Below, in pieces: positions 6,703-15,448 of a DNA stretch of 31,293 bases (position 1 is the first letter of the stretch; every line of letters starts with the position of its first letter). The translations under genes were made by a program, and so were the position numbers. The DNA comes from an uncultured Candidatus Melainabacteria bacterium (GTDB lineage Bacteria; Cyanobacteriota; Vampirovibrionia; Gastranaerophilales; Gastranaerophilaceae), in NCBI GenBank assembly GCA_934777245.1, contig CAKVND010000026.1, forward strand, positions 1 to 31,293, written 5' to 3'. Below the pieces are notes generated by a model. The model had not been told where the DNA came from. It made no database searches and saw nothing but the letters and a program-made list of their open reading frames with translations.

Positions 6703-9684
6703 GTGTTAAAAATTAATTCAGTAAATAACGTTACAACGTTAGGGGTATTTAAAGTTAATAACAAAAAGAATAGTACGAATCCAATTCAAAATAACATCCC
6801 GAATGAAATTCAAAAGGAACAGTTTAATTCCGGTATTCCCAGAGGATACATCAATTTCAGAGCAAAAACAGATGAAATAAATCCCGAATTACATGTTTCA
6901 GAAGATGCAATGGCGTTATTGGATAGAGCTAAAAATATTGCTAAAGATTTGGGACATGAAGAAATCACTCCGTTCCATATTATCGCAGCATCTATTGAAG
7001 AAACAAAATCTAATTATAAACAAATGCCAAAAGATCTTCTTGAATCTGGCGTAGTTGAATCAATTTCTTCATTAAACAAACTTGGCAATGTTTATATGAA
7101 AAATAACATACTTAACTCGGCCGACGATTTTAAATTCTTTGCAGAAGAAGTAAACCTTTTACAAGAACAAAACGAAATATACTTAAATGCTCTTCCTTCA
7201 AATGATGAATTGAAAGGAAAAGAACGAGATATACCTTTATCAAAAGAATTAAAATCAATGCTTGACGAAACACAAAAACAAACTCAAATAATTGATTCTT
7301 ATATGATATTAGGAACAGCTTTTAATGCAAATACAACAAACAAAATCTCATATACAGCAGAGTTTTTAAAAGATTTGCAAAGTACAACTTATTATAAAAA
7401 ACAAGCTGAAGTTGATGCTAACTACATGAAATTTTATGATACAAAAGCAATTGATGCTTGGAATAAATTAGCGTTAGGTTCTAATTTATTTATAACTTAT
7501 GGCGATGAAAAAGAAGCTAATAGAATTGAAACCAGCCTTATTAACACATTAGATGCAAAAAAACATGGCAATTTTAATTCTACTAATACCTTAATGTATG
7601 CAATGTCAGACGATGTTAAACCGGCAGAATTGCTAGAAGAAGTAATGACTCTTCAAGAGACTCAGCCGGAAGCGAATAAAATCTTTATGGTCGATTTGGA
7701 CAGTCTTATTACCAATAATGTCGATAAAAACGGAGAGTTGTCTTATCCGATAGAAGTTATGCAAATGGTAAAAACTGCAAAAGATAACGTTAAATTCGTA
7801 TTCTTCCAAAACCATGATACTTATTATCAATATATGAAAGAACCGAGTGTACAAAAAGCTTATTCGAACTTCATATCATATTCAATACCTCCAATGCACG
7901 CTTTTGAAGCACAAGAAGTTATTGCAAATGATAGAAAGATGCTTAAAGATATCAAAACTCCGTTTACAAAGGATGCTAGAAATAAAGCTATTTCAAGTGC
8001 GGATAAAATGGAAGGGATTTATCCGGATAAAGCAATTAATTTAATGCAAAGAATTGCAACTTATTACGGAGATTCTAAAAAGAGAATTTATCCTAAAGAT
8101 GTTGATGAATTTGTAAACATTGCAGGTGATTTATTCAAAGAAGACGCTAAATCCGCAATTATTTATGACACAGGCAAAAATCTACAATCACTTTATGGCA
8201 AAGATACTGTTAAAAAAGATTTGGAAGCAATAGTAAGACAAATCAAATCCGGAAATATAGGAACAAGAGGTTACATAATGTATTCTCAAGACGAAGAAGC
8301 CGGTTCCGGAAGAAGATTTACAGCTCAAGCTTTAGCTGGAGAAGCAAAAGTTCCTTATCTGGAAATAGCGTCTTCAGATTTTGCAAAGAGTGTTGAAGAT
8401 GAAGATGGCTTCAGAACATCTCCGGCATCTGAAATGAAAAGAATTTTCACCGAAGTAAAAAAAGCTGCAAAACAAAACGAAAACAAAACAGCAATTTTAT
8501 TCGTAAACAACTTTGAAGATTTTGCATTCTCAGGTCCATACTTAGCAGGATACAAACAAGCTATGGCGCAAATGGAAAAAGAAATGGCAAAAGCTGAATC
8601 AGAGCATTTGAACATCGTTGTAATCGGTTCAACCGACCAATATTACACAGAAGCTATTCCAATGGTAGTTAGAGGTTTTAACCAAACAATTGCACTCGAT
8701 TCTCCGGCATTCAACAAAAAATCAAGAAAAGATATCATAACAAACAGAATTAAAGAAACCAAAATTCCTCTTGCAGGAAGAACCGCAAAAGACAGAGAAG
8801 AAATAATTAATAAACTTGTTAAACTAACAGGTTACATGTCATTTGTAGAAATTAAAACTGTTGTCGATAACGCTAAACAAATAATGTTGGAACGTAACAA
8901 GAAAAAAGCTTCTATCGGAGAATTTATTGAAGCATACTTGCAACTAGAAACAGGAAGAACTTCGCATCCTGAAATGCCTGAGTACAACAAACGTGCGACA
9001 ACTTCTCACGAATGCGGACACGCTACTAATTTGGAAGTTATGGGTGAAATACTTAAAGATAAAGGTCAACCTTGGCATCAATCTGACGAAGTTAATTTTA
9101 TTACACTTGACCCGAGAGGCAACTTCTTAGGTGCAGTATTTGAAGGTAGAAAAGATAACGGCGATTATCCTTTTGAAGCATTATTTACAGGACTTGTATG
9201 CTCATATGGCGGCTATTCTTGCGAAAAGAAATTCTTTGATATGAACGGTTCAGCAGGAATCGGACAGGATTTGGCACAAGCGACACAAGCAACAAAAAGA
9301 GGCGTTGAATATTATGGGCTAGGTCATCACACAGGTCAAATCTCTAATGCCGCAAAAATCAATTCCGGTAAATACAGCGAAAATGTATACAAAGATATGG
9401 AAGTAATTTTGAGTAACGCAAAATTAGCGTCTGACTTGATTACTGATACCTACGCAGAATTCAATAAATGGTTTACTGATAAATATTCTAAGCTAATTGG
9501 TTCTGACGATTGTATGGTAGACGGTGATGATTTCAGATTGGCACTATCAAAATGGAAAGCTACGCAACCTAAGAACATGCAAGAAGAATTTGAAATCTTA
9601 GGCGATATGATTATGGATATTATTAAAGCATCTAAAAACGGCAAATTCTACGGCAAAGTTAGAGAAATCGTAAAAGCTAAGTAA
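6703..9684 (+). CDS. ClpC/FtsH chimera: Clp N-domain, two degenerate AAA modules, intact M41 zinc protease
   Basis: 993 residues from a GTG start with AAGGAG upstream. Residues 62-100 resemble a Clp N-domain half-repeat (ALLDRAK, ITPFHII). Residues 255-455 follow ClpC NBD1 (MVDLDSLI for Walker B, HDTYYQYM for the TTLDEYRKY sensor, PDKAINL for PDKAIDL), but Walker A is replaced by GDEKEANR. Residues 495-750 follow the FtsH AAA domain (LAGEAKVPY, SSDF): Walker A reads AGSGRRF, with Arg for Lys, and Walker B reads FVNNFED without the Asp-Glu pair. Residues 765-900 are an M41 protease with His769-Glu770-Cys-Gly-His773 and the third zinc ligand Asp856 in GQDLAQAT. So proteolysis looks possible while ATP hydrolysis does not. 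No membrane segment is visible, unlike FtsH. The N-terminus carries YINFRAK (49-55). An MBL hydrolase gene follows 18 bp downstream. Confidence 0.85.
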   Translation: MLKINSVNNVTTLGVFKVNNKKNSTNPIQNNIPNEIQKEQFNSGIPRGYINFRAKTDEINPELHVSEDAMALLDRAKNIAKDLGHEEITPFHIIAASIEETKSNYKQMPKDLLESGVVESISSLNKLGNVYMKNNILNSADDFKFFAEEVNLLQEQNEIYLNALPSNDELKGKERDIPLSKELKSMLDETQKQTQIIDSYMILGTAFNANTTNKISYTAEFLKDLQSTTYYKKQAEVDANYMKFYDTKAIDAWNKLALGSNLFITYGDEKEANRIETSLINTLDAKKHGNFNSTNTLMYAMSDDVKPAELLEEVMTLQETQPEANKIFMVDLDSLITNNVDKNGELSYPIEVMQMVKTAKDNVKFVFFQNHDTYYQYMKEPSVQKAYSNFISYSIPPMHAFEAQEVIANDRKMLKDIKTPFTKDARNKAISSADKMEGIYPDKAINLMQRIATYYGDSKKRIYPKDVDEFVNIAGDLFKEDAKSAIIYDTGKNLQSLYGKDTVKKDLEAIVRQIKSGNIGTRGYIMYSQDEEAGSGRRFTAQALAGEAKVPYLEIASSDFAKSVEDEDGFRTSPASEMKRIFTEVKKAAKQNENKTAILFVNNFEDFAFSGPYLAGYKQAMAQMEKEMAKAESEHLNIVVIGSTDQYYTEAIPMVVRGFNQTIALDSPAFNKKSRKDIITNRIKETKIPLAGRTAKDREEIINKLVKLTGYMSFVEIKTVVDNAKQIMLERNKKKASIGEFIEAYLQLETGRTSHPEMPEYNKRATTSHECGHATNLEVMGEILKDKGQPWHQSDEVNFITLDPRGNFLGAVFEGRKDNGDYPFEALFTGLVCSYGGYSCEKKFFDMNGSAGIGQDLAQATQATKRGVEYYGLGHHTGQISNAAKINSGKYSENVYKDMEVILSNAKLASDLITDTYAEFNKWFTDKYSKLIGSDDCMVDGDDFRLALSKWKATQPKNMQEEFEILGDMIMDIIKASKNGKFYGKVREIVKAK

Positions 9685-9702
9685 TTTTATTCATGATAAA
9701 AT

Positions 9703-10326
9703 ATGAATATGATTATAAAAACATTTGTAGAACCTCCAATTGATAATAATAATTATCTAATTATTGATGAACAAACAAAAGAAGCTGCGCTTATTGATTG
9801 TTCTGCTATTGACGATAGAATTGATGAAGAACTTGAACGCCAAAATGCAACATTGAAGTATATTTTACTGACACATGGACATTTTGACCACATTGCAGGA
9901 ATAAGACCAAACAGATTTAACTCTAATCCGCAAGTTGTTATGAACAAAGCAGATTTAGACTGGTTAAATAATGCAAACGAATATTTACCGATGTTTGGCA
10001 TGCCGGAGATTACAATACCAAAAGTTGATATTTTTGTAGAAGACGGTGATAAAATCAAATTAGGTGAAAAAGAAATTAAAGTTATTCATACTCCTGGACA
10101 TACTCAAGGTGGCGTTTGTTATTTAATTGACGGAATGTTATTTTCCGGCGATACTATTTTCAAAGAAGCTGTAGGACGCTGTGATTTAGCAGGCGGAGAC
10201 TTTGCACAGATTGTTAAAAGCATTGAAAATAAAATATTTACATTGCCTAATAATACAACAATTTATCCAGGACATGGCAAAATAACTTCTGTAGAATGGG
10301 AAAAAGAACATAACAGATTCTTGTAA
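9703..10326 (+). CDS. Metallo-beta-lactamase-fold hydrolase (glyoxalase II-like)
   Basis: 207 residues with the complete binuclear metal site of the family: His58-Gly-His60-Phe-Asp62-His63, His133 in HTPGHTQGG (129-137), Asp150 in LFSGDTIF, and His191 in YPGHG. This size and motif set match the stand-alone MBL hydrolases annotated as hydroxyacylglutathione-hydrolase-like, which probably hydrolyse thioesters. The true substrate cannot be told from sequence. Two in-frame ATGs (codons 1 and 3) are possible. There is no clear Shine-Dalgarno, and the gap to the upstream protease stop is 18 bp, so it is likely cotranscribed and perhaps translationally coupled. Confidence 0.88.
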   Translation: MNMIIKTFVEPPIDNNNYLIIDEQTKEAALIDCSAIDDRIDEELERQNATLKYILLTHGHFDHIAGIRPNRFNSNPQVVMNKADLDWLNNANEYLPMFGMPEITIPKVDIFVEDGDKIKLGEKEIKVIHTPGHTQGGVCYLIDGMLFSGDTIFKEAVGRCDLAGGDFAQIVKSIENKIFTLPNNTTIYPGHGKITSVEWEKEHNRFL

Positions 10327-10331
10327 CAATT

Positions 10332-10347
10332 TACCAATTTTTTGGTA
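10332..10347 (+). terminator. Weak candidate terminator
   Basis: TACCAA / TTGGTA hairpin with a TTTT loop just after the MBL gene, with an A-run and then T-rich sequence nearby. The short AT-rich stem makes it doubtful. Confidence 0.3.
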
Positions 10348-10398
10348 GCAAAAAAATCTTTTTTCTTGTTTTATATTAACAAGTAGGAATTAATTTGC

Positions 10399-11781
10399 AT
10401 GAAAATATTACCTGTATTTTTCACGAACAAAACCGAAAAAACGCAGAATACTTTAAACAATTCTGCTCATGTAACAATGCCTAAATTACAAACACTTGCT
10501 TGCGATACAGTCTCATTCGGCCGTTCTGCAGGTAACGCTGATGCTTTACGCGCACTAATGGGTTACAAGATTCCCGGTATATATTCAGGCAAAGTCGTAA
10601 TTGATCCAAAAATTGTAGAAAAAATATTAAATAACAAAGTTTTCTCCGGCTCAATAAAAAATATCGTAAAAACTCTCGTGCCATTTGAAACAAGTTTACA
10701 TACAGTAGAAAAAAACATTTTCAATTTAATTAAAAGTCAAGCAAAAAAATATCCTGACAAAAAATTAGATGAAGTTATGAAAGAAGCAGCCACTTTACAT
10801 GATGCAAAATTAAGAGCAATACAACAACCAATTTTTGATAAATTAGACACAATTTCACACGAAATGCCATTAGAGCAACAAAATCAATTTTTACGATTGA
10901 TGAATATTGTAAACAAGAAAATTTACAGAGAACCTATCAAGATTCCTTTCGATAGAAAAGATTTTCAATACAAATTAAAAAGAATTGCAGATGAACTTCA
11001 ACTAAAAAACAACAAAACTGAATTAGAATTCATGAAGAAAATAATGCATACTGCTCAACAGATTCCAGATGAAGCAGTACAAAATGCGTCAACTACATCT
11101 TCTAAAGCAAAAAAAAATAAAAAAATTCGTTCACAAAAAAACATTTCGAGACGCAGAGGTGAAATTTTACGCAAAATTGAAAGTATACAATTATCATCGT
11201 CTCTAAAAAACAACGAAGAATTAACAAAATTAATTACCAGAACACGTTCACAAATTTATGACATTCCGGTAGTTGTTAATTTCAATAGAAAAACCTTTAT
11301 ATATGAACTACAAAAAATACTTGATACCCTAGAAGACAAAAAGCTTGCCAGAAGAATGATTCAACAAGCCGTAGAACTTCCAAAATCTCGCGAAAACATT
11401 TCAGCATTTATTGTAAAAGCAGCAAATTGCTCATCTGAAAAAATCGGCTTTGACCTAATCGAAGGTTCTACGGGTAGTATTGAGCATTTAATACCTTTTG
11501 CTTCTAAAGGTAATGATAGCTTAGAGAATTACGCTATAAGCACATCTTATTATAACAGTGAGCGCGGAAATAGAACGATGCCTCAACAACTAAAACAACA
11601 TCCGGAAATTTACCAAAACGCACAAAAACATGTTAATAGGTTAATTGAATTATATAATGATGGTACTTTTAAAAAAGTTGGACTTAGCAAATGGTATATC
11701 ATAAATCTTACCAAAAGATTATATCGACTCTCACCACCAGAAAAACCAATAGTAATAGATTTAAGCAAACTGAAGGATTAA
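10399..11781 (+). CDS. Unknown 460-aa protein with HNH-endonuclease-like C-terminus
   Basis: The first 340 residues are not recognisable: helical, rich in Lys/Asn/Gln, with VSFGRSAG (38-45) near the N-terminus and two similar blocks ('KIPFDRKDFQYKLKRI' near 181-196 and 'VVVNFNRKTFIYELQKI' near 291-307) that suggest an internal duplication. Residues 355-395 read like an HNH nuclease core: IEHLIP with His363, then KGNDSLENYA with Asn377, then YYNSERGNR with Asn386. This is the H-N-N/H order and spacing of the beta-beta-alpha-metal fold. The Cys pairs of zinc-stabilised HNH proteins are absent. The gene ends at a bidirectional terminator. Function unknown; a nuclease-derived role is inference. 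Confidence 0.7.
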   Translation: MKILPVFFTNKTEKTQNTLNNSAHVTMPKLQTLACDTVSFGRSAGNADALRALMGYKIPGIYSGKVVIDPKIVEKILNNKVFSGSIKNIVKTLVPFETSLHTVEKNIFNLIKSQAKKYPDKKLDEVMKEAATLHDAKLRAIQQPIFDKLDTISHEMPLEQQNQFLRLMNIVNKKIYREPIKIPFDRKDFQYKLKRIADELQLKNNKTELEFMKKIMHTAQQIPDEAVQNASTTSSKAKKNKKIRSQKNISRRRGEILRKIESIQLSSSLKNNEELTKLITRTRSQIYDIPVVVNFNRKTFIYELQKILDTLEDKKLARRMIQQAVELPKSRENISAFIVKAANCSSEKIGFDLIEGSTGSIEHLIPFASKGNDSLENYAISTSYYNSERGNRTMPQQLKQHPEIYQNAQKHVNRLIELYNDGTFKKVGLSKWYIINLTKRLYRLSPPEKPIVIDLSKLKD

Positions 11782-11792
11782 TTTTCATAATA

Positions 11793-11834
11793 AAAAATGC
11801 ACCTAAAATCAATTTAGATTTTAGGTGCATTTTT
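11793..11834. terminator. Bidirectional terminator between convergent genes
   Basis: A perfect 18-bp stem (11793-11810 and 11817-11834) around the loop AATTTA, with A- and T-runs at the base. It serves the HNH-like gene on the plus strand and the ROK kinase on the minus strand. Confidence 0.92.
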
Positions 11835-11850
11835 ATACTTTACTAAATTA

Positions 11851-12795
11851 TTATGACTTAATCAATAAGCTTGCGCCAATAACACCTGCTGTGTTACCCA
11901 ATTGAGCCGGTACAATTTCAACTTCTTTTTGAATTGTCATTGCACGTTTAGCAATTGTTTCTCTGATTGGATCTAACAAAATATCACCTGCATCAGCAAC
12001 GCCACCACCGATGATGATTTTTTCAGGATTAAGCAAGTTAACAACACTTGTTAAGCCCATACCGATGTATTCGCCCATGATTCTAAAGATTTCTTTTGCA
12101 ACAGGATCACCTTCTTTAGCTGCAACAGCTACAACATAAGGTGTAATATCAGGATTCGCAAGCTCTCTATACTTAGTAGACTTGCCACCTCTAATATATT
12201 CCTCTGCCATTGCTACAATGCTTGGACCGGATGCGTAAGCTTCTAAACAGCCTCTGTCGCCGCAACCACAAAGTGGGCCATCTTGCATATTCAATTTAAT
12301 ATGACCAATTTCACCGGCAGCATTATTAGCACCGCGAACAAGTTTGCCGTTAATTACAAGACCGGAACCGATACCTGTACCAACTGTAATACAAACTAAG
12401 TTTTCACAACCAACACCTGCACCATAGTTCAATTCACCCAATGCAGCTGTTCTAACATCGTTATCAACACGTGTTGGAATACCAAATTCTTTTTCCATAA
12501 TTTCAGCAATCGGAACATTTACCCAACCAGGAATGTTTGGAGCAAGTCTTACGATACCTTTCTTGCAGTCAATTTGTCCTGGGAATCCAAAACCAATAGC
12601 TTCAACATCAGTTGCTTTTAATTTTGTTTCTTTTAGCAAATCTCTGATTGCATCTTTCATGCTGTTAATAGTATATTCATAGCCCATTTCTGCACGAGTT
12701 GGGATAGAATTAGAATAAATAATTTTACCTTTGTCGCTTACAAGCGCAATCTTAACGTTAGTTCCACCAACGTCAACACCTATTCTTTGTGCCAT
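11851..12795 (-). CDS. ROK-family sugar kinase (probable glucokinase)
   Basis: 314 residues. Phosphorylates a hexose with ATP, most likely glucose to glucose-6-phosphate. Seen: phosphate loop DVGGTN (8-13), the catalytic base Asp113 in VDND, GTGIGSG (139-145), the ROK signature with Glu162 and His165, and the zinc site Cys176, Cys178, Cys183 in CGCGDRGCLE. The zinc motif separates this from the hexokinase-type Glk of E. coli. AAGGAG lies upstream of the ATG. It stands alone between terminators, so it is probably monocistronic. Fructokinase or N-acetylmannosamine kinase activity cannot be excluded, but the full-length glucokinase-like pattern is preferred. Confidence 0.9.
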   Translation of the reverse strand: MAQRIGVDVGGTNVKIALVSDKGKIIYSNSIPTRAEMGYEYTINSMKDAIRDLLKETKLKATDVEAIGFGFPGQIDCKKGIVRLAPNIPGWVNVPIAEIMEKEFGIPTRVDNDVRTAALGELNYGAGVGCENLVCITVGTGIGSGLVINGKLVRGANNAAGEIGHIKLNMQDGPLCGCGDRGCLEAYASGPSIVAMAEEYIRGGKSTKYRELANPDITPYVVAVAAKEGDPVAKEIFRIMGEYIGMGLTSVVNLLNPEKIIIGGGVADAGDILLDPIRETIAKRAMTIQKEVEIVPAQLGNTAGVIGASLLIKS

Positions 12796-12823
12796 TTATA
12801 AATCTCCTTCTTTTAGCATTAAA

Positions 12824-12829
12824 ATTGTA
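12824..12829 (-). promoter_or_regulatory. Possible -10 box of the ROK kinase gene
   Basis: TACAAT on the minus strand, 28 bp before the ATG, with a poor -35 (TTCAAT) about 17-18 bp further up. It follows the fabZ terminator, so a promoter is needed here. Confidence 0.35.
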
Positions 12830-12868
12830 ACATAAATATTTAAAAGATTGAAGCTAAAACACAAAAAA

Positions 12869-12885
12869 TGCGCTCATTGAGCGCA
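12869..12885 (-). terminator. Terminator of the lpx/fabZ gene train
   Basis: TGCGCTC / GAGCGCA stem with an ATT loop, followed on the minus strand by TTTTTTGTGTTTT. It lies 24 bp past the fabZ stop. Confidence 0.9.
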
Positions 12886-12909
12886 CTTTTGCATTATAAA
12901 AATACCTTA

Positions 12910-13389
12910 TTATTTTAAAGCAACTGTCATATCAGCTTCAATACAAACTTTACCGTCTACATAACCCACGCCGTGGCTCTTGCAGATAGGGCCTTTTGCC
13001 TTAATTAATTCGATATGCATTTCAAATCTGTCACCAGGTCTTACAATATTTTTAAATCTAACATTGTCAACTCCTGCATACAAAGTTAATTTACCTTTGT
13101 ATTGAGGCAAGCACATCAAAACAGGTGCTGAGCATTGAGCCAAAGCTTCTAATTGCAATACCCCAGGCATTACAGGGTTTCCTGGGAAGTGACCTTGGAA
13201 GAATGCTTCGTTCATAGTTAAGTTTTTATAACCTTTTGCATATTTACCGGGAACACATTCTGTAATTTTATCAACTAGCAAAAATGGGTATCTGTGAGGA
13301 ATCATATCCATAATTTGCATTACGTCAAATGATAAAATATCTTCACCAGCTTCAGTTTCGCCAATTTTTACTCCTAATTCTTCTGTCAT
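12910..13389 (-). CDS. fabZ: 3-hydroxyacyl-[acyl-carrier-protein] dehydratase
   Basis: Hot-dog-fold dehydratase that makes trans-2-enoyl-ACP in fatty acid elongation. 159 residues with MIPHRYPFLLVD (29-40), the catalytic His67 in GHFPGNPVMPG and Glu81 in LQLEALAQ; the 14-residue His-Glu spacing matches FabZ. The N-terminus is about 15 residues longer than the E. coli enzyme. It is the last gene of the lpxD-lpxC-fabZ group, 11 bp after lpxC. FabZ and LpxC compete for the 3-hydroxyacyl-ACP pool, so joint expression makes biochemical sense. lpxA, often next in cyanobacteria, is absent here. Confidence 0.95.
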   Translation of the reverse strand: MTEELGVKIGETEAGEDILSFDVMQIMDMIPHRYPFLLVDKITECVPGKYAKGYKNLTMNEAFFQGHFPGNPVMPGVLQLEALAQCSAPVLMCLPQYKGKLTLYAGVDNVRFKNIVRPGDRFEMHIELIKAKGPICKSHGVGYVDGKVCIEADMTVALK

Positions 13390-13400
13390 TTAATTTCTCC

Positions 13401-14237
13401 TTATATTTTTACTAATTTGTTTTTTAATACTTGAGCAACTTTTGTGTGAACAGCATGCCCTGCTTCTTTAACCAAAATTTGCGCTTTGAAATTCAACGGT
13501 GAAACACCTGTTAAATACAAATCACCAATCAAATCCAAAATTTTATGTTTAATAGGTTCGTTTTCTGAACGTAATTCAGTTGTAAAACCTTCATCCTTCA
13601 AACCAACTGTGTTATCAATTGTAACACCTTTTGCAAAACCTAACATTTGATATTTTTTTAAATCTTTATAAAAACCAAACGTTCTGGCTTCAATAATTTC
13701 TTCCAAATTTTTATTGTCCATTGTTACCCAACGTCCACGCAAATCCGGATGATCATAATTTACAGCATAAGTAATTCTAAGTTCTTTGTCCGGAACAATA
13801 ACCAGGCTTGTTTTACCGTTCAAATAATAAACAGGTTCTGAAACAGTATAAGCGTCTTTATTTACACCTTCAATACCTGCTTTTTTGAACAACTCTACCC
13901 AAACTTTTGAACTACCGTCAAAAATCGGCATTTCAGTTTCTGATAAATAAACATCAATCGAATCAATTCCGCAGATTGCGCAAGCCGCGATAAAGTGTTC
14001 ACAAAGCATTACTTTGTATTTGTAATCACCTAACAATGTTCTGTGTTCTTTACTGCACAGAGTTACGCAATGATCTGTAGAATATAAATTTTCTATACAA
14101 ACATTAAACGGAACATCCGCACCTTTTGAAAATATTCGAATTTGACCGCCACGCGAAGGTTTGATTAAAACCTCACATTCGCGATTTTTCATTAGTCCTT
14201 TGCCTGATGTTTTTATTTCTGATTTTATTGTTCCCAT
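13401..14237 (-). CDS. lpxC: UDP-3-O-acyl-N-acetylglucosamine deacetylase
   Basis: Zinc deacetylase performing the committed step of lipid A synthesis. 278 residues. Zinc ligands and catalytic residues are all visible: Glu80-His81 in CEHFIAA, His231 and Asp235 in HKILDLIGD, and His261 in AGHAVH. The PIFDGSS segment (104-110) is also typical. The C-terminus is short compared with E. coli LpxC. The start lies directly behind a GC-rich hairpin repeat whose edge (GGTGAGGG) appears to be its ribosome binding site. The lpxD stop is 92 bp upstream. Confidence 0.95.
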   Translation of the reverse strand: MGTIKSEIKTSGKGLMKNRECEVLIKPSRGGQIRIFSKGADVPFNVCIENLYSTDHCVTLCSKEHRTLLGDYKYKVMLCEHFIAACAICGIDSIDVYLSETEMPIFDGSSKVWVELFKKAGIEGVNKDAYTVSEPVYYLNGKTSLVIVPDKELRITYAVNYDHPDLRGRWVTMDNKNLEEIIEARTFGFYKDLKKYQMLGFAKGVTIDNTVGLKDEGFTTELRSENEPIKHKILDLIGDLYLTGVSPLNFKAQILVKEAGHAVHTKVAQVLKNKLVKI

Positions 14238-14275
14238 AGAACCCTCACCCTAACCCTCTCCCTTGGAGAGGGAAT
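14238..14275. repeat. GC-rich hairpin repeat between lpxD and lpxC
   Basis: A C-rich stretch (ACCCTCACCCTAACC) runs into a hairpin, CCCTCTCC / GGAGAGGG with loop CTT (14254-14272). The composition is unlike the AT-rich surroundings. Its look (C-rich lead plus CCCTCTCC hairpin) resembles short dispersed repeats I know from intergenic regions of many bacteria; a related but different element lies at 23691-23809. Confidence 0.7.
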
Positions 14276-14329
14276 AACCAAAATTTGTTTATTTATAAAT
14301 TGTAGGTTGTGCTTTCAGCCCAACAATAA

Positions 14330-15433
14330 TTACTTACCTTCGCCTTCGTTTACACTTTCTTCAAAAGATTTAAGAAGTGGTTCGTATTTTTTGAATTTAG
14401 CAATCAAATCGCCTGCATCTTTCATAATCTTCAACTGTTTGATGAACTCTTTTCTTGGAACTGCAGGAGCGCCAACAACGATTGATTTTGCCGGGAAGCT
14501 CTTTGTAACGCCTGCTTGAGCAGCAATAATTGTATCATCGCCAATTGAAATATGGTCAGCCAAACCGGCTTGACCTGCAATAACTACTCTATCACCGATT
14601 ACACAGCTACCTGCAATACCAACTTGAGAAACAATCATGCAACCCTTACCAATACGGCAATTGTGTCCAATCATTACCAAGTCATCGATTTTTGTATTAT
14701 CACCAACAACAGTATTTTCAATTGTACCTCTATCAATTGCTGTATTAGCACCAATTTCGACATTGTTTCCGATTACTACAGAACCGATTGAAGGTATTTT
14801 GAATATAACTTGTTGAACGTCGTTTTCTTTGATTTCTCCGTCTTTACGAGCCTGTTCAATGTTATTCGGATTTTCAGTAACGAAACTAAAACCGTCTGCA
14901 CCAAGAGAAACTCCGTGGTGTAAAATTACTTTATTGCCAACTTTAACTCTATCACCAATGCATACTGCAGGGTGGAAGAAGCAATCAGCGCCAATTTGAG
15001 CACCGTTACCGATATAACCGTTAGCCAAAATTTTTGTATTATCACCAATTACAGCATTTTCTGCTACTACAACATTTGCACCTAAAGATACATTCTGACC
15101 GATTTTTGCAGAAGGATGAACTACTGCTGTTGGGTGAATACCAGAATTAACATGTGGTTCTTCGTAGAACATGGTAATTAATTTCATCATTGCTAATCTT
15201 GGTCTTTCTACTTCGATTGTTGAATAACCATCTATATTTACACCTAATGGAACAAGAGCCGCTTGAGCTTTTGTTTTAGAAAGGTTATTGATTTCATCTT
15301 CACCTAAAGCAAGAGCTAGAGTATTTTCGTCAGCCAAAAGAGGTGGAGCTATGTTTGTAATAGCAACATCTTTTGCTTTAGAAAGCATACCGCCTGTAAT
15401 TTGTGCAATTTGTTCCAATGTAAAAGTTTTCAT
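14330..15433 (-). CDS. lpxD: UDP-3-O-(3-hydroxyacyl)glucosamine N-acyltransferase
   Basis: Adds the second 3-hydroxyacyl chain, at the 2-amino group, in lipid A synthesis. 367 residues: an N-terminal uridine-binding domain (1-95), a left-handed beta-helix of hexapeptide repeats from about 99 to 315, and a C-terminal helix. Seen: [10 protein letters not shown] (100-109), [13 protein letters not shown] (172-184), AIDRGT (232-237), the catalytic His257 in MIGHNCRIG, and [12 protein letters not shown] near 319-330. AGGAG precedes the ATG. It lies 15 bp downstream of rfaE2 in the same transcription unit. Confidence 0.95.
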   Translation of the reverse strand: MKTFTLEQIAQITGGMLSKAKDVAITNIAPPLLADENTLALALGEDEINNLSKTKAQAALVPLGVNIDGYSTIEVERPRLAMMKLITMFYEEPHVNSGIHPTAVVHPSAKIGQNVSLGANVVVAENAVIGDNTKILANGYIGNGAQIGADCFFHPAVCIGDRVKVGNKVILHHGVSLGADGFSFVTENPNNIEQARKDGEIKENDVQQVIFKIPSIGSVVIGNNVEIGANTAIDRGTIENTVVGDNTKIDDLVMIGHNCRIGKGCMIVSQVGIAGSCVIGDRVVIAGQAGLADHISIGDDTIIAAQAGVTKSFPAKSIVVGAPAVPRKEFIKQLKIMKDAGDLIAKFKKYEPLLKSFEESVNEGEGK

Positions 15434-15448
15434 AATACACTCCTTTTA

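Noticed and set aside
9753..10058. Open frame of 101 codons antisense to the MBL hydrolase gene.
   Set aside because: The hydrolase has its full metal site; the antisense frame shows Ser/Ile-rich shadow composition and no start signals.
14552..14791. Open frame antisense to lpxD, rich in Asn/Thr.
   Set aside because: A shadow of the hexapeptide repeat codons of lpxD.
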